In this document: one piece after another, positions 9,101 to 14,256 of the stretch
Layout: the number at the start of each line of letters is the position of its first letter
How positions within the stretch are numbered: position 1 is the stretch's first letter
NCBI GenBank assembly: GCA_947258835.1
Contig: CAMYJY010000009.1
Location: 1 to 34,867, forward strand
Reading direction: 5' to 3'
Length of the DNA: 34,867 nt
Origin: an uncultured Pirellulales bacterium
GTDB taxonomy: Bacteria; Planctomycetota; Planctomycetia; Pirellulales; Lacipirellulaceae
Notes under the pieces: generated by a model
Database searches by the model: none
What the model was told of the DNA's origin: nothing
The model's input: the letters and a program-made list of their open reading frames with translations, nothing else
Translations under genes and position numbers: made by a program

Positions 9101-9253
9101 GCCCTCGGCAAACAGGGTGTCAAACGCCAGGGAGCTCTTGCCACTCCCGGAAACACCCGTCAGGCAAATCAGCTCGTTCCGGGGCAAGACTAAATCGACA
9201 TCCCGGAGATTGTGTTCCCGAGCGCCTTGGATGATGATATCAGAAGCGGGCAT
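3080..9253 (-). CDS. uvrA: Double-length excinuclease ABC subunit A (tandem UvrA)
   Basis: Damage-recognition ATPase of nucleotide excision repair, which scans DNA with UvrB and loads it at lesions. The 2057-residue protein is two UvrA units in tandem, where typical UvrA has about 940 residues. Walker A motifs (GxSGSGKSS) lie near residues 32, 691, 1067 and 1718, LSGGE signatures near 521, 877, 1541 and 1906, each followed by a Walker B (LDEPS/T-GLH). Both units keep the zinc-binding CxxC pairs, for example CPQC, CNHC and CYEC in the first and CPEC, CGGC and CDAC in the second. The chain therefore resembles a covalently fused UvrA dimer, as also reported for chlamydial UvrA. ATG at 9253 is preceded by AAGGA. 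Two low-complexity insertions (near residues 1411 and 1673) are encoded by hairpin repeats. The last ~20 residues are out-of-frame readthrough; the true tail is in the -1 frame. Confidence 0.95.
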   Translation of the reverse strand: MPASDIIIQGAREHNLRDVDLVLPRNELICLTGVSGSGKSSLAFDTLFAEGQRRYVESLSTFARQFLGQMPKPDVDHISGLSPSISIAQKSAGSNPRSTVGTITEIYDFLRVLYARVGQGHCPQCQRPITAQSREQIIARIMSQPSKTKFLILAPVVRGQKGEFRDLSADLLKRGFIRARVDGQVVQLADDLSLDRQMRHNIEVVVDRLTLSSSVRSRLAEAVETALKVGDGSLIVVPDAGSSATTPAARGKSQHSTDILFSADYACNHCGKSFLPPTPQLFSFNSPQGMCYECDGLGQMFSFDPAKLITSPEKSLAQGCIELLGTWKDLGRWKRHIYKGVADTIERKQELAAGTLLETAWEELTSAQQQIWLWGTGDEHITFTWRGGKNSQKYGGTFDGLIPELLEKYRGAKSKSLLAKLEKFMNVIGCPDCGGERLNPQACAVTLVSSHPEFADDPARSLPAVSDLSIEAAQKFFSGLELDATGQKIAAEVLKEIRGRLGFLTNVGLDYLSLNRTAPTLSGGETQRIRLAGQIGCGLVGVLYILDEPSIGLHPRDNDRLLDTLKRLRDLGNTVVVVEHDEDTMRAADRIIDFGPGPGIRGGEVVASGSVAQVCQAKRSVTGAYLSGKRQIAVPETRRIQAVGASPAQPFAGFDPSTPRLKVVGACHNNLKNVDIEIPLGGFVCLTGASGSGKSSIFSDILVESLRRDLNKGKGQPGAHDALEGLEYLDKMIAIDQSPIGRTPRSNPATYIKVFDEIRSLYAQLPESKRRGYKPGRFSFNVAGGRCEACSGNGSNKLEMDFLADVWITCNVCQGHRFNHEALQVEYKGKSISDVLEMDVQQALEHFENIPKIHHKLATLHDVGLDYLKLGQPSPTLSGGEAQRIKLARELVKKSTGKTLYMLDEPTTGLHFADIELLLKVLHDFVDAGNTVLVVEHNLDVIKTADWIIDLGPDGGKFGGEVVATGTPEHVMEYALNAPASTPREVSSGGERLQHEADRGNQTALPSYTGRALAAHLRGAPAETTAPVRRSAARQATHIVVQGAEQHNLRNVQAKIPRDQFTVCCGPSGSGKSSLAMDTIYAEGQRRYVESLSSYARQFIGQLQKPRVESIEGLSPAIAIEQRTTGHSPRSTVGTVTEIYDYFRILFSRMGQMFCPECDEPVGTQSADEVVDAVLAEPQGTRLYLLAPVELPQGKTYEDYWEFLRASGYVRVRVDQQTHELDNMPAVDRRRKHELEVLVDRVTIRHNARGRLAESIENALALGQGVLHTLAVEEGIPEARWQQRVYSQHLACGGCGRSFEPLSPHHFSFNNSLGWCDACEGLGTEVGANPAALLRSTQLTLAEGAVLAWPQVQQPLFAAMLDALSAHTGLPTDVPFDQLPPRHRRTVLYGTGQEWIEVGASYESRGASRKKKTRNSRPATRNSFRFQYKGLYPALEEASRLSPRLRTQLDHLVDEIECSQCGGSRLRDDAAAVRFSGHTIGEYCRWPLDPLLATVKKWKLAAREKKVAGELIREIRNRLTFLLDVGLEYLSIGRQAPTLSGGESQRIRLASQVGSGLCGVLYVLDEPTIGLHPRDNRRLVGALHKLRDLGNTLVVVEHDREVVESADGLLDFGPAAGRRGGEIVARGTPAEVASKRKSVTGPYLSGKKAISIPQQRRIEGGAGRQARGARKNKKQKTSAQRPAPSASQLKIIGARHQNLKNIDVEIPLGTLTAVTGVSGSGKSSLVQEVLYNQLARMLHRAGTSPGAHDKIVGVEQIDKVIRVDQRPLGNTPTSNPATYTGLFELVRQMFAQLPAAKLRGYSARRFSFNVSGGRCDACEGAGQICIEMHFLPDVWVDCETCQGHRYNPETLEVRYQEHSIADVLEMSCGEALRLFQNIPKLRRTLQTLCDVGLDYLALGQSAATLSGGEAQRVKLASELARPDTGKTLYVLDEPTTGLHFDDIVKLLDVLHRLVDLGNTVLVIEHNLDVIKQADWIIDLGPEAGAGGGTIVAQGTPEQVVAGARGREVKKKSARSAGGKNASSVSHTALALAPVLAAGPYRQRNGKSTVAAGIPVIA
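4196..4273. repeat. Hairpin-forming GC repeat inside uvrA (linker ~residue 1673)
   Basis: GGCGCT-type units repeated at 4196-4224 face the inverted form (GGCGCCCAGCGCC type) at 4247-4273 across an A/T-rich spacer. The block is translated in frame into a basic, Ala/Arg/Lys-rich linker just before the fourth ABC module. It looks like an intergenic-type palindromic repeat tolerated in an exposed loop. Confidence 0.75.
4988..5059. repeat. Hairpin-forming repeat inside uvrA (~residue 1411)
   Basis: Repeated GCGAGTTGCG-type units (4988-5016) face an inverted ACTCGCGCC-type array (5030-5059) across an AAAAAA/TTTTTTT-containing spacer. The block is in frame and encodes an Arg/Ser/Lys-rich segment between conserved parts of the second UvrA unit (just before FRFQYKGLYPALEE). 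Its architecture matches the block at 4196-4273, but the sequence differs. Confidence 0.75.
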
Positions 9254-9358
9254 GCGTCCTTGCGGGGGCAGGGTGAGAGATCAAAAATGCGCGAACCTTC
9301 CATTGTAGGCCCTCACGGCAGACCCGCCAACCAAGGCGGCAGAGCGACAATCTGCAGT

Positions 9359-9393
9359 TTCTGAAAAAACGGCCGGAGGCCGTTCTTTCAGAA
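9359..9393. repeat. GGCC-NNN-GGCC palindrome
   Basis: A 16-bp inverted repeat with one mismatch (9359-9374 / 9378-9393) and loop GGA. It shares GCAGTTTCTGAAAAAACGGC and the following bases with the element at 26844-26876. It lies in the gap between the divergent uvrA and methyltransferase genes, where a terminator has no obvious job, so it is read as a repeat-family copy. Confidence 0.8.
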
Positions 9394-9493
9394 GTAAATT
9401 GATCTGCACCAAAGTCGATCGTGAAGACCCACCCTGGGACGATCCCAACAGGCCGCCTTCACATGCCAATCGCCGCCAAGCGCTCCCTTTTTC

Positions 9494-9532
9494 CTTCCTG
9501 AGATGGCGGCCTCCGGCCGCTATCTCAGGAAG
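9494..9532. repeat. GGCC-NNN-GGCC palindrome
   Basis: An 18-bp inverted repeat with a single G/T mismatch (9494-9511 / 9515-9532), loop TCC. It is nearly identical to the palindrome at 12196-12232. Its right arm ends in AGGAAG, 9 bases ahead of the methyltransferase ATG at 9542, so the hairpin could cover or supply that gene's ribosome site. Confidence 0.85.
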
Positions 9533-9541
9533 TGCAAGACA

Positions 9542-10435
9542 ATGACACCAACCAAAAAAACGCCCACGACCTGGCCTGATTATGAACTGCTGGATTTTGG
9601 CGGCGGCCGCAAGCTGGAACGGTTTGGGGCTTGGCTACTGGACCGGCCCTGTCCGGCTGCGGCTGCTAGCGAGCCGGCGGAACCGCTCGCGTGGCCTCAG
9701 GCCACCGCCCGCTACGCGGCCCGGCGGGCCGCCGCAGGAAACTGGCTCCCTTCAGTAGGTGATTGGGCAGAGTCGTCTTATCTCTTGCCCGCACCGGACG
9801 ACTTGCGGTTTACCGTAAAGCTCACCCCGCTGCCGTCGGGGCAAGTCGGTGTCTTCCCCGAACAACGGAGCAATTGGGGCTGGATTGCCGAACAAGTGCA
9901 GCGGGCCCGCAGACCGCTGCAAGTCCTCAACCTATTTGCCTACACCGGCGGGAGCACACTGGCCGCGGCCCGGGCGGGAGCCGCGGTCACCCATGTGGAT
10001 GCCTCCTCGAGCATGGTCCAGCGGGCCCGCCAGAATGCCCAGCTGTCCGGTCTGGCCGACTGCCCAATACGCTGGATCGTGGAGGACGCGATTAAATTTT
10101 GTCAGCGGGAAGTTCGTCGCGGCAGGCAGTACGACGCGGTCATCCTCGACCCCCCCAGCTATGGTCATGGCCCGCAGGGCCAAGCCTGGTCCATCCAGCG
10201 AGACCTGTTGCCCCTCCTCAAACTATGCAGTCAACTAACCACCACCCAGCGAACATTTATGTTGTGCACCTGCCACACGCCAGACATTGGCCCTGCCGAA
10301 CTGAGCGCCTACCTATCCGAGGGCCTGTTCGGTCACTGTAGCCAGCCCCCCCGCTGCGGCCAGCTCGTACTCCCCACAACCTCAGGACAAAAAAGAAAAC
10401 TACCCAGCGGCACCTACGCCCGGTGGCCCAAGTAA
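9542..10435 (+). CDS. Class I SAM-dependent methyltransferase, RlmI/RlmL-like (probable rRNA methyltransferase)
   Basis: A 297-residue protein predicted to transfer a methyl group from S-adenosylmethionine, probably to 23S rRNA by its likeness to the RlmI/YccW group. An N-terminal part with DYELLDFGGGRKLERFG precedes the Rossmann core: motif I LNLFAYTGGSTL at 129-140, acidic VDAS at 152-155 and motif IV DPPSYG at 203-208. A C at 240-250 (LCTCHTP) sits where related m5C enzymes place a catalytic cysteine, but I cannot assign the target. The ATG at 9542 is chosen over the in-frame ATG at 9503 because the latter lies inside a palindromic repeat and would add 13 repeat-encoded residues. A SpoU/TrmH-type methyltransferase follows 88 bases downstream on the same strand. 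Confidence 0.85.
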   Translation: MTPTKKTPTTWPDYELLDFGGGRKLERFGAWLLDRPCPAAAASEPAEPLAWPQATARYAARRAAAGNWLPSVGDWAESSYLLPAPDDLRFTVKLTPLPSGQVGVFPEQRSNWGWIAEQVQRARRPLQVLNLFAYTGGSTLAAARAGAAVTHVDASSSMVQRARQNAQLSGLADCPIRWIVEDAIKFCQREVRRGRQYDAVILDPPSYGHGPQGQAWSIQRDLLPLLKLCSQLTTTQRTFMLCTCHTPDIGPAELSAYLSEGLFGHCSQPPRCGQLVLPTTSGQKRKLPSGTYARWPK

Positions 10436-10523
10436 GCTCATGCCCTTGTCGTTAACCACAAATCCCTGCTAGCAAAAAGGCTGTTCTATCCAAAATTACC
10501 ACTTGACACCCACGAATCCATCT

Positions 10524-11324
10524 ATGCCCCGAGAACTGATCACCAGCCGTCAAAACAACCGCGTCAAAGCAGCGGTCAAACTCCGCAGCGGCCGGCAGCG
10601 GGCGAAGCAGGGACGATTTCTCATCGATGGTGGGCGAGAAATCGGCCGAGCCCTCGACGCGGGTATTTCTTTTCTCGCAGCGTTTGTCTGTCCCGAACTG
10701 TGTCGCTTGGCCGAGACGAACGATGTCTTGGCGCGCCTTCCACGGACGGCAGCGGTTGTCTCCGAGGTAACGCCGGACGTGTGGGAAAAACTCCGTTTTG
10801 GGGAGCGCGACGACGGTCTGTTGGTAGTCGCGGAAACGCCCGCACGGAGTCTGGACCAACTGGACCTACCGCCCCAACCGCTCGTAGCCGTGCTCGAAGG
10901 GCTAGAAAAACCGGGCAACGTGGGTGCCATCCTGCGAACGGCCGACGGGGCAGGGCTAGATGCGGTGATCGTCGCCGATGGCCACACCGATCTCTTCAAT
11001 CCCCATACAATTCGCGCCAGCCTAGGAACCGTTTTTGCACCGCAGGTCTGCGTGGCTGCTACCGCAGAAACGCTCACCAAACTGGCAACTTGGCAACTAC
11101 CCATCGTCGCGGCCCAGCCCGCCGCAGAGCAGATTTATACCGATTTTGACTTTCGACGCGGCGCTGCGATTGTGCTGGGCAGCGAGGCCCAGGGTCTTTC
11201 GGCCGCCTGGCAGGAAGAACAAATAATCAGCCTGAGTCTGCCCATGCACGGCCTGGCCGACAGCTTGAATGTCTCGGCCACGGCCGCTGCCTTATTTTAC
11301 GAAGCTGTGCGGCAAAGAAGATAA
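10524..11324 (+). CDS. TrmH/SpoU-family RNA 2'-O-methyltransferase
   Basis: A 266-residue SPOUT methyltransferase that methylates a ribose 2'-hydroxyl in rRNA or tRNA. An N-terminal substrate-binding region (VKAAVKLRSGRQRAKQGRFL, then IDGGREI) precedes the knotted catalytic domain. All three SpoU motifs are present: EGLEKPGNVGAILRTADGAG near residues 125-144, IVLGSEAQGLS in the middle, and LPMHGLADSLNVSATAAALF near the C-terminus. The family includes RlmB, TrmH and TsnR, and the sequence alone does not say which nucleotide is modified. The ATG at 10524 is preferred to an in-frame TTG at 10503. The next gene starts 20 bases downstream, so cotranscription is likely. Confidence 0.92.
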   Translation: MPRELITSRQNNRVKAAVKLRSGRQRAKQGRFLIDGGREIGRALDAGISFLAAFVCPELCRLAETNDVLARLPRTAAVVSEVTPDVWEKLRFGERDDGLLVVAETPARSLDQLDLPPQPLVAVLEGLEKPGNVGAILRTADGAGLDAVIVADGHTDLFNPHTIRASLGTVFAPQVCVAATAETLTKLATWQLPIVAAQPAAEQIYTDFDFRRGAAIVLGSEAQGLSAAWQEEQIISLSLPMHGLADSLNVSATAAALFYEAVRQRR

Positions 11325-11344
11325 GTTCAAAGGGACAGACACTC

Positions 11345-12142
11345 ATGACCACCATCGTCGTACATGGAACGTTCGCTGCCAATGAGGATTGGTACTGGAA
11401 TTCCTGGCAAGAAAATGGCTTCTGCCGCAGTCTGTCGGCCGCGCTCCGTGACGCAGGCGGTGAAGACGATCTGTGGCGGGTGCGTGGCATTCCTGTTCGT
11501 GAGATCCCAGAGCTCAATCCCCCGCGGAGCTTTTGGATCGGTCGCCTCGGTCAGATTTCCCAGCGTCAAGGTCATTTTATCTGGTCCGGCGATGTCAACG
11601 CCATCTCAAGAAAATATGCGGCCACTGACTTTGCCAAATATCTCAACGTCATCCGCGACCTCACGGACGAGCCCATCCGCATCGTGGCCCACAGCCACGG
11701 CTGCAATGTGGTCAAGTCGGCCAGTGCCAGCAAAAAGCTTCAGCCCCAGGTGCATCTTGATCGCGCCGTATTTCTCGCGGGTCCACATTTTGTTGCCAAC
11801 GAATATCGCCAACAGGGGCCCTTTGATTTGCGATCCCAGGTGGTAGGTAAAAAACACCTCTATCCGTTACAACCAGCCCGCTTTGGTCGGATCGCGAATC
11901 TGTATTCCCCCAGGGATCCCGTGGTCGGTCAGCTGGCCGACAAACTGGCCACTGCCAGTGGCTGGAATTACGAGGTCCCCGAGGTATCATTCACGGACGA
12001 GGACCCGAAGGCCGCGGACCTCTATGAGAACTATGAAATTGAGGTGCCAGAGCAAATCACGGGCCTCGCTGTGCATGGCTGGCTGCACAGCTCGGAAATG
12101 GCACCTGCCATCGGTTCGTGGCTGACAACTGGGAAGTTATGA
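11345..12142 (+). CDS. Predicted alpha/beta-hydrolase (lipase/esterase-like)
   Basis: A 265-residue protein with alpha/beta-hydrolase features. VVHGTF at residues 5-10 fits the oxyanion-hole loop after strand 3. AHSHG at 115-119 fits the nucleophile elbow (Ser117, G-x-S-x-G with Ala for the first Gly). SPRD near 188-191 and H244 or H248 (VHGWLHS) could complete the triad. There is no signal peptide or membrane segment, so it is probably cytoplasmic. Substrate unknown. ATG at 11345 is preceded by AAAGGGA about 10 bases upstream. It sits 20 bases after the TrmH-family gene and before a hairpin and a degenerate peptidase gene; nothing nearby suggests an immunity partner or secretion system. Confidence 0.7.
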   Translation: MTTIVVHGTFAANEDWYWNSWQENGFCRSLSAALRDAGGEDDLWRVRGIPVREIPELNPPRSFWIGRLGQISQRQGHFIWSGDVNAISRKYAATDFAKYLNVIRDLTDEPIRIVAHSHGCNVVKSASASKKLQPQVHLDRAVFLAGPHFVANEYRQQGPFDLRSQVVGKKHLYPLQPARFGRIANLYSPRDPVVGQLADKLATASGWNYEVPEVSFTDEDPKAADLYENYEIEVPEQITGLAVHGWLHSSEMAPAIGSWLTTGKL

Positions 12143-12195
12143 ATTTACAGTAACCGCACCCAAGTCGGATTATTGATTTCTTTCTTTGACTGCGC

Positions 12196-12232
12196 TTCCT
12201 GAGATAGCGGCCTCTGGCCGCTATCTCAGGAA
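12196..12232. repeat. GGCC-NNN-GGCC palindrome
   Basis: A perfect 17-bp inverted repeat (12196-12212 / 12216-12232) with loop TCT, nearly identical to 9494-9532. It could terminate transcription from the upstream hydrolase gene, although no T-run follows. Its last base is the A of the ATG of the downstream mtfA remnant. Confidence 0.85.
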
Positions 12233-12718
12233 TGAAAAAGGGAACGCTACGATTCAAAAAGATGTTATTTGATTTCTTTCGCAACCGCCGTCGCAAGCAC
12301 TGGCTCGCTCAGCCCGAGCCAAGTCCATGGGATGCATGGCTACGGTCCAACGTTTGGCAGTACTCGTATCTCACGGATCCGCAACAAGCGAAGATCCGTC
12401 AGGTGGTATGCATTTTACTGCACGAAAAAGAGTGGTTTCGAGAAGAAATGGCATCGTGTGACCAGTGCCGAGTACAAGCGCTTGCTCGGCTTCGCACGGC
12501 GTGGCGAAGAGACTTTGCTCGATCACTATGGAGCGACGAATCCAGCGGAGTTTTTCGCCGTGGCGACCGAGTGCTTTTTTACCCAACCTCATGAACTGGC
12601 AGCCGAGCATCACGAGCTGTTTGGGGTGCTCACGCGTTTGTTTGGCCAAGACCCCCGCGACTGGCTACCGAAGTCGATCAACGCGACCGGCTCCTCGGAT
12701 ACCGACGTGGTTCCGTAA
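12232..12718 (+). pseudogene. Degenerate MtfA-type zinc peptidase (M90 family), core deleted and frame-shifted
   Basis: The first ~69 codons from ATG 12232 encode a normal-looking MtfA N-terminus (HWLAQPEPSPWDAWLRSN, then YLTDPQQAKIRQVV). Near 12431-12450 the homology jumps to another frame (+1), which encodes the MtfA C-terminus: EETLLDHYGATNPAEFFAV, then FFTQPHELAAEHHELFGVL and a stop at 12718. About 100 residues are missing between them, including the HExxH zinc site, compared with ~260 residues in intact MtfA. The internal deletion is not a multiple of three, so neither frame gives a complete product. MtfA is known in E. coli as a peptidase that binds the Mlc regulator. Here the gene cannot be active. 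An assembly gap is a less likely explanation. Confidence 0.8.
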
Positions 12719-12741
12719 ATCAACCTGCAGCAAATTTTTCC

Positions 12742-14136
12742 ATGTCGCACGTAAACGTGTTGCAGTATGGCAGACCCATCGCGTTGTGCTCCCAGTTGTT
12801 GTTGCTAGCAATGACTGGAGTCCTGTTCGCGATGCTATTCAGCCCCCCCGATCAGGAAATGGCCCTGCTGCTACCTTTGGCGCTGTTTGCAGGACTGCAA
12901 ATGCTGCCGGTCGTGGTGCTGGTGGTGGGATTATTACGCAAGGCCGCTTGGGCGCCTTGGTTTGGCATGGCGTCGGCCGTGGGAGTACTCGGCCTGCACA
13001 TAATGACCCAGGGTCTCAGTGACAATTGGCTGGTCATCACGCAGGCAATTCTGTGGCTCGTGACCGGCGGTGGACTGTTGCTCGAACTCGGTTTTTCTCG
13101 GAAGCGAAAAACTTCGACAGACGCCGCGGCGTTGCAAGGGGTATGCTGGGGCTGTTGCGCTGCGGTGCTGCCCCTTGGCATCATGTCGACCTTACTGGCT
13201 GTGGTGTTTACCGTGGGCTTCAACACCCGTGGCGGCACGGCTCCGGAAAAAGATTTTGCCGCCCGCAGAGCCTGGGGTGAGAGCACCTTTGGGAGCCCCT
13301 TTTTAGAATGTATCGACACCTGGGCGGCTACCTCCGAAGCTCTCCGTGAAGACCTTGGTGACGTGTTGCGGATTGCTCCCGTGGGTGGCCCCAATCGGTA
13401 CCATCCCGGCTTCACCGACCCAGGCTATGCGGAAATGAACCTGGAAGTCATTGGCACGCGGGGAGCGGGGGTATTGCATCTCCCCGAAGTTGTCATCTGG
13501 GACACGGGGGATATCGCTTCCCTTGGGAGTGACGCGACGTGGAGATTTGGCGACCAAACAGAGTACGTGATGAAAAGTGGCAAAAGCTATTTGGCTGAGT
13601 ACGGGTTGGCAACCATCTACGCAGACTTGCTGGCGTTGGCCGCTCGCGAGGAGGCGGAACAATTTTCCGTGCGATGGGTTGATCTCGAGCTGGCGGTGGC
13701 CGGCAGCGGACTGCAAGCATCCAGCAGACCGGATCGGTCCCCGCGACCCGTTGAGGCGCTGCGTGACCAATATCGGGAACCGATGTTGGCTCATCTGGGT
13801 GACGCGCTGGCCATGTTGCAGCAAAGTGCAGCGAGCGCGTCGATGTATCGAGACAGCGCCACCACCATTCTGGAGCGTGCAGAGGATATGCTCGCAGAGG
13901 AAGAGAGAGACAGGCTGCTACCTCAGGTTACCGAGCAGCTGCGGCAGGCGAATCGACTGCTGAAAAAAGCTGACAAGCAGGTTCCCAACCATGAAGAGAC
14001 CCTGGAGCTCGCTCGCAAGCGTGTGGTGCTGCAATATTTGCTTTCTTATTTGCGGATGCACCAAGGCCTCCGGACTATCCGCTCGTCATACGCTCCGCTG
14101 ACTGGCAGCTGGAGGGCCAGCAACGTTTGGAACTGA
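12742..14136 (+). CDS. Membrane protein with N-terminal helix bundle and Coa1-like soluble region
   Basis: A 464-residue protein. Five hydrophobic segments (about 13-33, 39-64, 71-88, 95-115 and 131-160) form an N-terminal membrane part with a CxxCC cluster (CWGCC) at the start of the last helix. The following soluble region (about 180-240) has FLECIDTWAATSEALREDLG and then a G-x-x-x-A/G-rich strand pattern that resembles the Coa1/Tim21 fold: a short helix, LG, then a beta stretch ending in GTRGAGVL. This match is from memory and tentative. The C-terminal part (about 370-435) is Glu/Arg/Leu-rich and probably coiled coil. Function unknown. No clear ribosome site precedes the ATG at 12742. It is convergent with the DUF4914-like gene. 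Confidence 0.6.
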   Translation: MSHVNVLQYGRPIALCSQLLLLAMTGVLFAMLFSPPDQEMALLLPLALFAGLQMLPVVVLVVGLLRKAAWAPWFGMASAVGVLGLHIMTQGLSDNWLVITQAILWLVTGGGLLLELGFSRKRKTSTDAAALQGVCWGCCAAVLPLGIMSTLLAVVFTVGFNTRGGTAPEKDFAARRAWGESTFGSPFLECIDTWAATSEALREDLGDVLRIAPVGGPNRYHPGFTDPGYAEMNLEVIGTRGAGVLHLPEVVIWDTGDIASLGSDATWRFGDQTEYVMKSGKSYLAEYGLATIYADLLALAAREEAEQFSVRWVDLELAVAGSGLQASSRPDRSPRPVEALRDQYREPMLAHLGDALAMLQQSAASASMYRDSATTILERAEDMLAEEERDRLLPQVTEQLRQANRLLKKADKQVPNHEETLELARKRVVLQYLLSYLRMHQGLRTIRSSYAPLTGSWRASNVWN

Positions 14137-14183
14137 GCGCGAAGACCGGCGAGCCACATGGACGCTGAGTGTTTCATGGAACA

Positions 14184-14206
14184 GGTGGGGCTGAGCCCCA
14201 GCCTAC
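14184..14206. repeat. GGTGGGGC hairpin repeat
   Basis: A stem (GGGGCT / AGCCCC) embedded in a 23-bp unit ending CAGCCTAC. The same unit recurs at 24571-24593 and, inverted, at 30327-30349. It lies between convergent genes, followed by three CGACCA-type tandem units, and might serve as a two-way terminator without T-runs. Confidence 0.75.
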
Positions 14207-14256
14207 GACCACGACCACGACCACGCATCCACGGCCCCACCAAGCCGGAGGCAACC

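Noticed and set aside
11345..12718. Toxin/antitoxin or effector/immunity pair (hydrolase plus downstream gene)
   Set aside because: The downstream gene is a broken MtfA peptidase, not an immunity protein, and the hydrolase lacks export or effector features.
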